From Clostridiales bacterium (GTDB lineage: Bacteria > Bacillota > Clostridia > Lachnospirales > Lachnospiraceae), in NCBI GenBank assembly GCA_012839295.1, contig DUNO01000007.1, forward strand, positions 62,001-126,000: a stretch of 64,000 bases of DNA, read 5' to 3'. The notes under the pieces were generated by a model, which saw only the letters and a program-made list of their open reading frames with translations, was not told the origin of the DNA and did no database searches. Positions within the stretch are counted from its first letter, which is position 1; each line of letters starts with the position of its first letter. A program made the translations under genes and the position numbers. Below are positions 53,501 to 62,137 of the stretch, piece by piece.

Positions 53501-54278
53501 GCACCGACCCTGTGGAAATAAGGTACTGCACTGCCTTATCATCCAGCTTCTTCACAGAATCGCCCATTTCAAGCGCTTTTGTAACCTTTGTAAGATTCTC
53601 TTCCGTAGCCGGAAGCTGCTCCTGGGCCAATCGCTGCCGGACTGTCAGTTGCCCCGAAGGGGCTGAGGAAGCCGCCCTATTAAGCTCCTTATTTCCCTCT
53701 CCTTGCTGGCTTTCCTCTCCTGCTGCCTGTCTTGCTTTTACCCGATTTAATGCGGCATATAATCCGCTGATGGAATAGGCTTCAATTGGAAAGCCCTCCT
53801 TCTCTATCTCCCGGCAGTCACTTTGCGTTAACCTGGCCCGGATACTTTCCAGGGTTTTATTCATTTCCTGGGATTTATCCTCCTTATCCTGCCTGGAGGC
53901 GGCTTTATCCTTCATCGCCTTCATGGCATCCCGGTCCGTCTCCTGAACCTTCATTACCTTTATCATCCGTACCCCGGTGTTTAACAGCTCACCGTATAAT
54001 TTAAGCTCAATTTCGCTGTCCGTCGCCTTCATCACTTCAAAGGTCTTAACATCCCCTACCTTTACGCTGCCCAGCACATCCTTTGCGGTTGTTACATTTT
54101 GCCCGTTAAAATTAAGGGTCACCTGGTCGCCTACGTCCACAACTGTCCCACTGACCAGCTGTCCTTTGGCGAGATTAAGACCCCTGCCCCTTTGATCCTT
54201 ATTTACCACCAGCTGCCCCTTTGACAGCCTGTCCGTCATCCTCGAATTTTCTGTTCCAACAAAGACATTATAATCCAT
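50559..54278 (-). CDS. Giant FliK-like (DUF6240-type) flagellar protein
   Basis: 1239 residues, mostly helical, without a signal peptide. The C terminus (GITNMNLTILRGGSDSGKMSV, LGNIKAEFSLKDKVLKGF, LERLRTAMGEVEEAAKQSQ) resembles the hook-length control (FliK C-terminal) domain. The N terminus (NLAKGQLVSGTVVDVGDQVTLNFNG) recalls a small beta-barrel domain. Several shared repeats of about 100 residues occur in the middle (variants of MKEGFNPLE and EKEGFPIEAYSISGLY). A low-complexity Ala/Asp/Ser stretch lies near residues 425-530. ATG 54278 follows AAGGCGGG. Its position beside flagellin supports a flagellar role. Confidence 0.65.
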   Translation of the reverse strand: MDYNVFVGTENSRMTDRLSKGQLVVNKDQRGRGLNLAKGQLVSGTVVDVGDQVTLNFNGQNVTTAKDVLGSVKVGDVKTFEVMKATDSEIELKLYGELLNTGVRMIKVMKVQETDRDAMKAMKDKAASRQDKEDKSQEMNKTLESIRARLTQSDCREIEKEGFPIEAYSISGLYAALNRVKARQAAGEESQQGEGNKELNRAASSAPSGQLTVRQRLAQEQLPATEENLTKVTKALEMGDSVKKLDDKAVQYLISTGSVPNAWNIYKACYSGGTGTTQPLSDGEWDRLQGQVGAIITSAGYGVTKENLGSAKWLIEHQLPLTEETFTYKKGLEELKVNSGQNIILNRMLAGMRDGIDPAEVSLIPVSTVSGEQIVADLNSIGPEAVAEAVKSGTELTIQNLGDIQKRITAKAGVKAADGKSGPEEGSVTRSAADRSGADRAAKAAQDMAVAGDASLVRGAALEGNTTSVSDAALANGTGSIGSPASVDDADFISDTASADDIGAVRDAALPGDAGSGGASGSDNAAGSGSSGESYEEIRARRQLEEIRLKMTADVANQLEKKGFKVELQELSKVVDTLRELEDDYYRQYLKEADLEPTQSFLQLLKDTTQSIQSLKYIPSYVLGSTLPAPELQTIPGLLQEGTGLQARLNRAGEAYETLATVPNREYGDSIKKAFANMDSLLTELGIENTEENQRAVRILAYNQMEISQEAIDRVKAYDFQVTSMMENLHPAVTVRMIKEGFNPLEMNINELNQRIDQIKEEQGISAEEKYSTYLRKLERSEEITAEERRAYIGVYRLLYNVEKSDGAALGAVIKAGQEVTLEHLLTAVQTLKKGALDAVIDDEFGTLQEVTRNRESIAEQLSSFLEQEGQDGGSGSGGKDAPGQQAEYLNQVLKQLGAEVTPGILKEAGARAQDPGGTMGQDFGNAGGFAGRGIWEAIKDIPVERLLEKVNQLKGAEEDLADESIYREKAEQIRELCKSSEQALRFLNDYQIPSTPMNIMMANHVLSNGESPIKRLLRLKEEKNAEKSEEGLKETDDLSDKMIDKQSMEAAYTQLEEEAKTELTRSCSEERIDSWKLAELRSIGQQISFARTLAEKEFYQIPIETEKGITNMNLTILRGGSDSGKMSVTAWSGELGNIKAEFSLKDKVLKGFVGSDNRAGLERLRTAMGEVEEAAKQSQVTLRQIDFGYLSNSPDSYYYQNPNTGEEDRTAQADTERILYRVAKALVHSVRAAEDSGS

Positions 54279-54554
54279 TCCATACCCGCCTTTATCCTGC
54301 AATCTATTGTAAATAGTAACCTCCGCCTTTTCCTGTCTGCCGCAACAGCTCCTTGCAGGATGTATTTCGGATATTTCAATAAAATACTTAACCTTTTCAT
54401 TTGGATTTGGGCCGGACTATCCAGTGGTACCTACAGGAGCTATAAAAATATCCCTCCGGCGGTGAAATATTTATAAACTGCTTCTTACTGCCTGCCTTCG
54501 CGAATAAACATGAAATAACAAAAAATAAACACCGCAAATATGCTGGAGGCTGTT

Positions 54555-56309
54555 ATGAAAAAACGCATTACCATCCTAACCTCTGTCCTATGTATCCTCG
54601 CCCTGATTGTCTCCTTGGCTGGCTGCAGCCAGGTGGAGGCACCCTTAAAGTCCCAGACCCTTTTTGATAATTATCTGCACGAGCTTTTCGTCCAGGAGGT
54701 TAAGTCCGATTCCCTTTCCTTAAATTATTCCTTGGCAGAACCTGAAAACTATGGAATTACTGATACGGACACCACCCTTGGGGAATATAGCGTCAGCCAT
54801 ATGCTCCAGGACCTGTCCGCTTCTGAAAATTATCTCAGCCGTCTGCTCTCCTTCGATTATAGCAGCCTATCCCAGAGCCAAAAGCTGACTTATGATATCC
54901 TGAAGGATTATCTGCTCCAGAACCTTAGCCTTGGCAACTATACCTATTACAATGAATCCTTAAGTCCCACCACGGGCATACAGGCTCAATTACCGATCCT
55001 CCTTGCGGAATACTCCTTTTATGGCAAGAAAGATATCGAGGAATACCTGGAGCTCCTTCCCTGTGTCTATGATTATTTTAAGGATATTGCACAGTTTGAA
55101 CGGGAAAAATCAAAGAAGGGGCTATTTATGAGGGATGAAGTAGCAGACCAGATCATTGCACAATGCCAGGCATTCATAGCAGATCCCGGAAGCAATTTTT
55201 TAATTACCTATTTCAATGAGAAAATAACCGGGTACAAAGGTCTGACCAGCTCTGAAATCAGCCGTTACAAGGCGCTGAACAAGGAAGCCGTCATCGTATA
55301 TGTAATCCCCGCCTATGAATTGCTGATCCGTACCCTGGAGGAGCTAAAGGGAACGGGCACCAATAATGCAGGACTTTACTATTATCCTGAGGGTCAGGCA
55401 TATTATGAATGCCTGGCAAAATACAAGACCGGCTCCGGCAGGACCATGCCACAGATGGCAGAGCTTTTGGAAACAGCCATTGATGAGGGCATTGTCCGCC
55501 TTACTACTCTCACCATCAAGGATCCTTCCATAATTGATAAATATTATGCCTTTAACTCCTTCCCAATTACGGATCCGCAGCGCATCATAGCCGATTTAAA
55601 GAGGGACATTAAAAAGGATTTTCCCGAAGCGGCCCCTGTCCAATGTAATATCAAATACGTACCGGAATCCCTGGCGGACTATCTCAGCCCGGCGATGTAT
55701 TTAACCCCGCCCATGGATAACTATAAGAAAAATGAAATCTACATTAATGGAAATGACCAAAAAACCTTGTCCATGATCTATACAACCGTTGCCCATGAAG
55801 GCTATCCGGGGCATCTCTACCAATGCGTTTATTTCCGGAGCCAAAATCCCTCCCCAATCCGTAATGTCATGAATTTTACCGGTTATGACGAGGGCTGGGC
55901 TACTTATGTTGAAATGTATTCCTACCATATCTCAGGCATTGATGAGAATCTTGCTTCTTTCCTGGAAGCCAACAATATCATTATCCTATGCATGTATGCA
56001 AGAGCCGATATTGGAATACACTATGAGGGCTGGAAGGAAAAAGAAGTAGTAGCCTATGTGACAAATTTCATCAGTGACGAAGCAAAAGCAAAGAAAATCT
56101 ATGCGACCCTGCTGGAAGAACCGGCAATCTACCTGCCCTATGCAGTCGGCTACCTGGAAATCATGGAATTAAGAAAGCAGGCAAAGGACCACTTGCAGGA
56201 GCGTTTTGTCGCAAAGGACTTCCATAAGTTTTTATTGGACATCGGCCCGGCACCCTTTGGCATCATACAGGACCAGCTCGATGAATGGCTGGCAAAAAAA
56301 CAAAAATAA
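54555..56309 (+). CDS. DUF885-family zinc-peptidase-like lipoprotein
   Basis: 584 residues with a lipoprotein signal peptide (VSLAGCS lipobox; Cys about residue 24). The family signature is TTVAHEGYPGHLYQCVYFRS, containing HExxxxH as a putative metal site, and GYDEGWATYVEMYSYHIS downstream. DUF885 proteins are helical, thought to be metallocarboxypeptidases; the substrate here is unknown. ATG 54555 follows GGAGG; the frame opens 15 bases earlier. Transcribed alone. Confidence 0.87.
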   Translation: MKKRITILTSVLCILALIVSLAGCSQVEAPLKSQTLFDNYLHELFVQEVKSDSLSLNYSLAEPENYGITDTDTTLGEYSVSHMLQDLSASENYLSRLLSFDYSSLSQSQKLTYDILKDYLLQNLSLGNYTYYNESLSPTTGIQAQLPILLAEYSFYGKKDIEEYLELLPCVYDYFKDIAQFEREKSKKGLFMRDEVADQIIAQCQAFIADPGSNFLITYFNEKITGYKGLTSSEISRYKALNKEAVIVYVIPAYELLIRTLEELKGTGTNNAGLYYYPEGQAYYECLAKYKTGSGRTMPQMAELLETAIDEGIVRLTTLTIKDPSIIDKYYAFNSFPITDPQRIIADLKRDIKKDFPEAAPVQCNIKYVPESLADYLSPAMYLTPPMDNYKKNEIYINGNDQKTLSMIYTTVAHEGYPGHLYQCVYFRSQNPSPIRNVMNFTGYDEGWATYVEMYSYHISGIDENLASFLEANNIIILCMYARADIGIHYEGWKEKEVVAYVTNFISDEAKAKKIYATLLEEPAIYLPYAVGYLEIMELRKQAKDHLQERFVAKDFHKFLLDIGPAPFGIIQDQLDEWLAKKQK

Positions 56310-56367
56310 ACAGAGGATCATCCTGCTAATTTTTTAACAATTATTTTGATTATTTTGGTTCTTTTAA

Positions 56368-56396
56368 TTGACATTTACAAGCCATCGTTTTATACT
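56368..56396 (+). promoter_or_regulatory. Strong sigma-A-type promoter of pckA
   Basis: TTGACA 56368-56373, a 17-base spacer and TATACT 56391-56396, an almost perfect consensus, about 100 bases before the pckA start. Confidence 0.8.
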
Positions 56397-56498
56397 TAAT
56401 ATGGCAGTAATTTAATTGCTATTTATTTAATGGTCGGAAACTTAATTTTTTTAAGTTTTCCTATGCCAATTATTATTAAAAATAGGAGGAATCTAATT

Positions 56499-58154
56499 AT
56501 GTCAACAAAAGCGTACTTTAAGCGTGAAGAAATCGGAGCTAACAAACCTGGATTTTCCAGAACCCGTTCAATTATCGAAGCTGCTTTCTATGGTAACAAT
56601 GTAATTAAGGTTAACACCTTAAGAGAAGCATATGAGCTGGCTAAAAACTCACCGGGTACTGTAGTAACAGATATGCCGGTATATCGTGGCGAAGATTTCG
56701 GTCTTGAAAGAGATGCAAAAGTATTATTATTTAATGACGGTTTTGTAACCGGCCGTGCCGCTTCTGCAAGAAAAATCACAGGTGAGCCGGGTGTGGATAC
56801 AGCGAACCTGGACGCTAAGGTTATGGATGCTATCTATGATACCAGATACTCCACCTTATACCATGCAGAGGTATATATCGGGCTAGATCCTGAATTCATG
56901 GTTAAAGCACATTTGTTGATTCCAGAAGGCGAAGAGAACATTCTTTACTCCTGGATGCTCAACTTCCAGTACATGACCGATGATTACACAAAGATGTATA
57001 AAGCATCCAGACCAATCGGTGATGAATGTGACATCTATATCGTATCCAATCCTCAGTGGAAGCATCCTGACCATCCAATGGGCTTAACCTATTTTAATAC
57101 AACTACCAACTGTGCTGCCCTTCTGGGTATGAGATACTTTGGTGAGCACAAGAAGGGTACCCTTACCATCGCTTGGGCTATCGCTAACCGTAACGGCTAT
57201 GCTTCCTGCCATGGTGGTGAGAAGAGATACAACCTTCCAGGTGGCAAATCCTATGTTGCAGCTGTATTCGGTCTGTCCGGATCCGGTAAGTCAACAATTA
57301 CACATGCAAAGCATGACGGCAAATACGATATCACTGTTCTCCATGATGATGCTTTCATCATCAATACTGAGACAGGTTCTTCCATCGCTATGGAGCCTAC
57401 CTATTTTGATAAAACACAGGATTATCCTACAGACTGTGAAGACAACAAGTATTTATTAACCGCCCAGAACTGCTCCGCTACCATAGACGAAGACGGCAAG
57501 GTTGTACTTGTTACAGAGGATATCCGTAATGGTAACGGCCGTGCGATCAAATCCAAGCTCTGGTCCCCGAACCGTGTGGATAAGATTGAGGAGCCCGTTG
57601 ATTCCATCTTCTGGATCATGAAGGATCCTACCATTCCGCCGGTTGTAAAATTAAGCGGTGCAGCATTAGCTTCCGTTATGGGTGCTACCCTTGCTACCAA
57701 GAGAACAACAGCAGAGCGTCTTGCTCCTGGTGTTGATCCTAACGCATTGGTTGTTGAGCCTTATGCAAATCCTTTCCGTACTTATCCTCTGGTAAATGAC
57801 TATGAGAAGTTCAAGAAGCTGGTTGCTGAAAGAAACGTTGACTGCTACATCATCAACACCGGTGATTTCATGGGCAAGAAGGTTAAACCTTCCGATACTT
57901 TGGGTATCCTTGAAGCTATTGTAGAAGGAAAGGCAGCCTTTAAGAAATGGGGACCTTTCTCCGATATCGAGATCTTTGAGTGGGAAGGCTTTGTTCCTAA
58001 CTTAGAGGATGCTGAATACAAGGCTCAGTTAATCGCAAGAATGAAGGATAGAATTGAGTTTGTTCAGTCCAGAGATACTGAGAAGGGCGGCTTTGACAAG
58101 CTTCCTGAGGAAGCTTTAGAGGCTTTAAAGAAGGTTGTAGCTGAGCTTGAATAA
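56499..58154 (+). CDS. pckA: Phosphoenolpyruvate carboxykinase (ATP)
   Basis: 551 residues. It has the ATP-type PEPCK landmarks: FGLSGSGKSTITH (kinase P-loop), HDDAFIINTETG, KTQDYPTDCEDNKYLLT, NGNGRAIKSKLWSP and TTAERLAPG. It interconverts oxaloacetate plus ATP with PEP plus CO2 plus ADP. In gut anaerobes it often runs in the carboxylating direction to make oxaloacetate and ATP. ATG 56499 follows AGGAGG; a longer open frame starts at 56430 but has no site. Codons differ from the neighbours (many GGT, GCT, GAA), as in highly expressed genes. Confidence 0.96.
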   Translation: MSTKAYFKREEIGANKPGFSRTRSIIEAAFYGNNVIKVNTLREAYELAKNSPGTVVTDMPVYRGEDFGLERDAKVLLFNDGFVTGRAASARKITGEPGVDTANLDAKVMDAIYDTRYSTLYHAEVYIGLDPEFMVKAHLLIPEGEENILYSWMLNFQYMTDDYTKMYKASRPIGDECDIYIVSNPQWKHPDHPMGLTYFNTTTNCAALLGMRYFGEHKKGTLTIAWAIANRNGYASCHGGEKRYNLPGGKSYVAAVFGLSGSGKSTITHAKHDGKYDITVLHDDAFIINTETGSSIAMEPTYFDKTQDYPTDCEDNKYLLTAQNCSATIDEDGKVVLVTEDIRNGNGRAIKSKLWSPNRVDKIEEPVDSIFWIMKDPTIPPVVKLSGAALASVMGATLATKRTTAERLAPGVDPNALVVEPYANPFRTYPLVNDYEKFKKLVAERNVDCYIINTGDFMGKKVKPSDTLGILEAIVEGKAAFKKWGPFSDIEIFEWEGFVPNLEDAEYKAQLIARMKDRIEFVQSRDTEKGGFDKLPEEALEALKKVVAELE

Positions 58155-58206
58155 TAGAACAGGACGCTAAATAATGCTTTTATCAAATAATTTTATATAG
58201 TGCCCA

Positions 58207-58266
58207 AAAGAAAGGGCGCATTGCGAGCTGATTTATGGTCAGGATGCAATGCGCCCTTTCTTTTTC
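58207..58266 (+). terminator. Terminator after pckA
   Basis: Perfect 17-bp stem AAGAAAGGGCGCATTGC/GCAATGCGCCCTTTCTT with a loop of about 21 bases and a T tract. It lies before the convergent metG gene and probably serves both. Confidence 0.88.
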
Positions 58267-58362
58267 CCTGTTTGATTTGAAGCCTAAAAAGGAGGCTGCT
58301 TCTCCACCCGTTAACCAACTGGTTTTAAAACAGCCCCTATCCTATAGAATTATTTTAAAAAC

Positions 58363-60342
58363 TTATGCGATCTCCGCTCCGGCAGGCATCGGCTTCTCCG
58401 GTACCATAAGTGCCAGATTGCCCTCTGCATCCTCCGCGCAGAGCAGCATGCCCTCGGACAGCATTCCTGCTAAGGTGGCGGGCTTTAAGTTCACCACTAC
58501 CATAACCTTTTTGCCAACCATTTGCTCCGGTGTATAGTGGGCTTTAATACCGGATACGATCTGCTTTACCTGGGATCCGATTTTTACCTGGGAACAAAGC
58601 AGCTTCTTGGATTTTTTCACTTCCTCACAGGCGATAATTTCCCCGATCTGGAATTGCAGCTTTGCAAAATCCTCGTAAGTAATCTCCGGCTTTGCTTCAA
58701 TATCGATATAATCCTTTGCCTCTTCCTTTGTTTCCTCTGCTGCTTCAGCAACGCCTTCCAGGGCTTCCTTTGTCTCTTCCACCTTATCAAGTACCTCCTT
58801 AAGATCAAGTCTTGCAAATAAAATCTCCGGCTTCTCCGTCACCTTTGTGCCGTCTGCATATAGACCGTAGCTTCCCAATTCTTCGATGCTCCTCGTTTTC
58901 GCAGAGAGCTGTTTCAGGATTTTAGCCGCTGTTTCCGGCATAAAGGGTTCCAGTAAGCTGGCTCCGATACAGATACATTCGGTAAGATTATATAATACGG
59001 TCTCCAGTCTTGCCTTCTTCTCCTCTTCCTTCGCAAGCACCCAGGGCATGGTCTCATCAATATATTTATTGCAGCGTTTGAATAAGGTAAAGATCTCCGT
59101 AAGTGCATCCGCAACACGCAGCTTCTCCATCCTTGCCGCTACCTTCTTCGGTGTTTCCAACGCCAGGGTCTTCAGCTCCTCATCAACTGCTTCAGCTGCC
59201 TTGCCATTCTTCACAATTCCGTCAAAATATTTATTTGACATGGAAATAGTACGGTTAACAAGGTTGCCCAAGGTATTGGCCAAATCCGAATTGATTCTCT
59301 CTACCAGCAGCTCCCAGGAAATAATGCCGTCATTATCAAAGGGCATCTCATGCAATACGAAATAACGGACTGCATCCACTCCAAAAAGCTTTACCAGATC
59401 ATCCGCATAGAGGACATTTCCCCTGGACTTGCTCATCTTATCCCCTGCTGCCCCCTGCATAAGCCAGGGATGGCCAAATACCTGCTTTGGAAGCTCCAGC
59501 TCCAGGGCCATTAAAATAATCGGCCAGTAAATCGTATGGAAACGGATAATGTCCTTACCGATCAGGTGCAGGTCTGCGGGCCAGAACTTCTGGAACTGGT
59601 CCGTGCTATTTCCTTCCGCATCATAACCGATACCCGTAATATAGTTGCTGAGTGCATCCAGCCACACATACACCACATGCTTATCATCAAAATCCACCGG
59701 GATCCCCCATTTAAAGGAGGTTCGGGATACACAGAGGTCTTGAAGCCCCGGAAGGAGGAAATTGTTCATCATCTCATTCTTCCTCGACTCCGGCTGGATG
59801 AATTCCGGATGGGTGTTAATGTGTTCGATCAGCCGGTCCGCATATTTACTTAAGCGTAAGAAATAAGCCTCCTCCTTCGCCGGTTGAACCTCCCTGCCGC
59901 AGTCAGGACATTTGCCGTCTGTCAGCTGGGAAGGTGTAAAGAAGGATTCACAGGGGGTGCAGTACATACCCTCATAATGCCCTTTGTAAATATCTCCTTT
60001 TTCATACAGCTTCTTAAAAATCTTCTGGATCTGTTTTTCATGGTACTCATCCGTCGTCCGGATGAATTTATCATAGGAGGTATTCATCAGGTCCCAGATG
60101 TCCTTAATCTGCCCGGCAATATTATCTACGAACTCCTTTGGTGAGATGCCCGCTTCTGCTGCCTTCAATTCAATTTTCTGCCCATGCTCATCCGTACCTG
60201 TCTGAAAAAATACATCATAACCTTCAAAGCGTTTAAAACGGGCAATACTGTCCGCCAGAACAATCTCATAGGTATTGCCAATGTGGGGCTTGCCTGAGGT
60301 ATAGGCAATCGCCGTTGTCATGTAATATGGTTTTTTGCTCAT
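58363..60342 (-). CDS. metG: Methionyl-tRNA synthetase
   Basis: 659 residues. HIGH-type signature in SGKPHIGNTYEIVLAD, KMSKS signature in GDKMSKSRGNVLYADD, and a zinc knuckle with CTPCESFF and CPDCGR. A C-terminal EMAP-II/Trbp111 tRNA-binding domain (FAKLQFQIGEIIACEEVKK…) is present, with an Ala/Glu/Lys-rich linker before it. It charges tRNA-Met. ATG 60342 is preferred (AAGGAT upstream); the frame opens at a TTG nine bases earlier. It is regulated by the upstream T-box leader. Confidence 0.96.
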   Translation of the reverse strand: MSKKPYYMTTAIAYTSGKPHIGNTYEIVLADSIARFKRFEGYDVFFQTGTDEHGQKIELKAAEAGISPKEFVDNIAGQIKDIWDLMNTSYDKFIRTTDEYHEKQIQKIFKKLYEKGDIYKGHYEGMYCTPCESFFTPSQLTDGKCPDCGREVQPAKEEAYFLRLSKYADRLIEHINTHPEFIQPESRKNEMMNNFLLPGLQDLCVSRTSFKWGIPVDFDDKHVVYVWLDALSNYITGIGYDAEGNSTDQFQKFWPADLHLIGKDIIRFHTIYWPIILMALELELPKQVFGHPWLMQGAAGDKMSKSRGNVLYADDLVKLFGVDAVRYFVLHEMPFDNDGIISWELLVERINSDLANTLGNLVNRTISMSNKYFDGIVKNGKAAEAVDEELKTLALETPKKVAARMEKLRVADALTEIFTLFKRCNKYIDETMPWVLAKEEEKKARLETVLYNLTECICIGASLLEPFMPETAAKILKQLSAKTRSIEELGSYGLYADGTKVTEKPEILFARLDLKEVLDKVEETKEALEGVAEAAEETKEEAKDYIDIEAKPEITYEDFAKLQFQIGEIIACEEVKKSKKLLCSQVKIGSQVKQIVSGIKAHYTPEQMVGKKVMVVVNLKPATLAGMLSEGMLLCAEDAEGNLALMVPEKPMPAGAEIA

Positions 60343-60386
60343 TCCAATCAATCCTTTCTATCTCTATTATGATCAAATAATAAAAT

Positions 60387-60698
60387 AAAAAAACTCCCCT
60401 CTTTAAATCACTTTAAAGACGAGAGCACATCCCGTGGTACCACTTTAATTCGCCCCTACTTACATAAAGGCCTCCTCCGCTGCAAAAGCTACAGCTTAGC
60501 ATCATAACGGTTGCATCCGTCGCAGCCTAAGAAATTTTCCTCGGTGCGCAGCTCCAAGACCATCTTCAGCAGCTTCTGCAAATCCATCCCTTTTGGACGG
60601 ACCGAATCAGCATCCATCTCCCCTTCTCAGCCTACCGGGGTTCTCTGTTAACTGCTCCACTGCCTACTCTTCTTTTCATTGCCTTTTTATATTATTTG
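60387..60698 (-). promoter_or_regulatory. T-box riboswitch leader of metG
   Basis: On the minus strand the leader contains the T-box core AAAGTGGTACCACGG (about 60433-60447). It is followed by a terminator hairpin (arms CTTTAAA/TTTAAAG within a longer stem) and a run of T (60387-60393), just before the gene. Upstream are an AGAGAA/GGCTGAGA stem I region and further hairpins. Uncharged tRNA-Met should disrupt the terminator. The specifier (a candidate ATG near the stem I loop) was not resolved by eye. Confidence 0.9.
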
Positions 60699-60704
60699 TA
60701 ACAA

Positions 60705-60733
60705 AGTATACCATGTGTCTTTTCCTTTGTCAA
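60705..60733 (-). promoter_or_regulatory. Promoter of the metG T-box transcript
   Basis: On the minus strand: TTGACA (60733-60728), a 17-base spacer, TATACT (60710-60705). Transcription should start near 60698. Confidence 0.8.
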
Positions 60734-60750
60734 AGGGTTTAACAGAGAAT

Positions 60751-60803
60751 AAGGTTGACCGAAAAGGCACATCCCTAAATGGATATACGTTTCAGTCAAC
60801 CTT
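60751..60803. repeat. Inverted repeat upstream of metG
   Basis: Arms AAGGTTGACCGAAA and TTTCAGTCAACCTT, 14 bases with one mismatch, 25-base loop. It lies in the divergent region between metG and the next gene; no T tract, role unclear. Confidence 0.45.
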
Positions 60804-61068
60804 ACTTCTATAATTCTCTACCCTCTCGCTTCCCCAACTTCATTCCTCTGGGTAATACCTTCTCTTGTACTAACCTCATTTAGATTAGCAAAGATTCGTC
60901 AAATTGTCAATAGGATTCTTTGTCGATTTATGTTTTTCACGTCACATTGCATAAAATATTTAAAAAAATACTGGTTTTGGTGTATGATTTTATTTATGAC
61001 CTGTTAAAATTCAAGAATTTTTTCCTATTATTAGGCCTAAACCCATAATTTAATAACCAGAATACATT

Positions 61069-62013
61069 GTGCAAATGCAGCACTTTTTATGGGAGGTCAA
61101 AAAACGACTTTTCCTAACTTATAGTATTCGATTATTATTCGATGCTTGCGTAAAATGGCATGGTAAGGTATCCTATGAATTAGGATCCTACTGCATAAAT
61201 CAGACCTATAACGGAAGAGTGCCGCACCGCCTTCCTCTATTAATTTTGGAGTGTGATAAAAACCATATGGACAGCCCATTATTTGTAAAAATATGCGATG
61301 AAATTATTGGCCAACAAAAGACCCTGAACGGCATTGGGACTTACGGGGAGAAGACAATCCACTCCGTATTAAAAAGCTACTATTCCCCGGATATCCTGAG
61401 CCAGGAAATACGGGTGGGCGGCTTTGTTGCCGATATATACACCGGAAATGAAATTATTGAAATCCAAACACGAAATTTTAATAAATTAAGGAGGAAGCTG
61501 GAAACCTTCCTGGCCTTCGCCCCCGTCACCATCGTCTATCCGGTTCCGCATATAAAATGGCTCCGCTGGGTAAATCCCCAAACCGGGGAAATCAGCCCTC
61601 CCAGAAAGTCGCCGAAGCTGGGTACCCCTTATGCCATATTCCCGGAGCTCTACCGCATTAAGGAGTATTTATTGCATCCAAACCTCCGGCTTAAAATCGT
61701 GCTGATGGATTTGGAGGAGTATCGTTTCCTAGACGGCTGGAGCCGGGACAAAAAGAAGGGCTCCACACGCTGTGACCGCCTTCCGACGGAGCTGGTTGAT
61801 GAGGTATGCATTAACAATTGCTCCGAATACCTGCAATTAATACCCGACGGCCTGGACAAGGAATTTACCTCAAAGGATTTTAAGAAGGCTTCCCGCTTAT
61901 CCCTAGGGCACTCACAGACAGCATTGAACATCCTTCATTATGTCGGAGCCGTTGAACGTATCGGCAAAAGCGGGAATTCTTATCTTTACATAAAAAATAC
62001 GGATCAAAAATAA
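61069..62013 (+). CDS. Orphan protein with PD-(D/E)XK-like fold and C-terminal winged helix
   Basis: Up to 314 residues; the conserved-looking part may begin at ATG 61267 (MDSPLFVKICDEII). The central part suggests a PD-(D/E)XK nuclease-like core: GTYGEKTIHSVLK (Glu94), EIRVGGFVADIYTG (Asp122) and NEIIEIQTRNF (Glu131 with Gln133 in place of the usual Lys). The C-terminal 50 residues (EFTSKDFKKASRLSLGHSQT, ALNILHYVGAVERIG) look like a winged helix. Whether it cuts DNA is unproven. I know no named family for it. No ribosome binding site is good at either start. It is monocistronic, ending in a strong terminator. Confidence 0.55.
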   Translation: MQMQHFLWEVKKRLFLTYSIRLLFDACVKWHGKVSYELGSYCINQTYNGRVPHRLPLLILECDKNHMDSPLFVKICDEIIGQQKTLNGIGTYGEKTIHSVLKSYYSPDILSQEIRVGGFVADIYTGNEIIEIQTRNFNKLRRKLETFLAFAPVTIVYPVPHIKWLRWVNPQTGEISPPRKSPKLGTPYAIFPELYRIKEYLLHPNLRLKIVLMDLEEYRFLDGWSRDKKKGSTRCDRLPTELVDEVCINNCSEYLQLIPDGLDKEFTSKDFKKASRLSLGHSQTALNILHYVGAVERIGKSGNSYLYIKNTDQK

Positions 62014-62046
62014 ATCAACAGGCCGCTTCATTTGCCATAACAACAA

Positions 62047-62092
62047 GAAAGCTTCAAGGCATTCCCCGCCGGGGAATACCTTGAAGCTTTTT
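62047..62092. terminator. Bidirectional terminator between the PD-(D/E)XK-like gene and the S1 gene
   Basis: Long stem AAAGCTTCAAGG-(C)-ATTCCCC / GGGGAAT-(A)-CCTTGAAGCTTT with a 3-base loop and T-rich ends on both strands. Confidence 0.85.
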
Positions 62093-62137
62093 ATAGACTA
62101 GCCTCCAGGCCCTGATCAGAGACTCTGGGGCCAGTTT

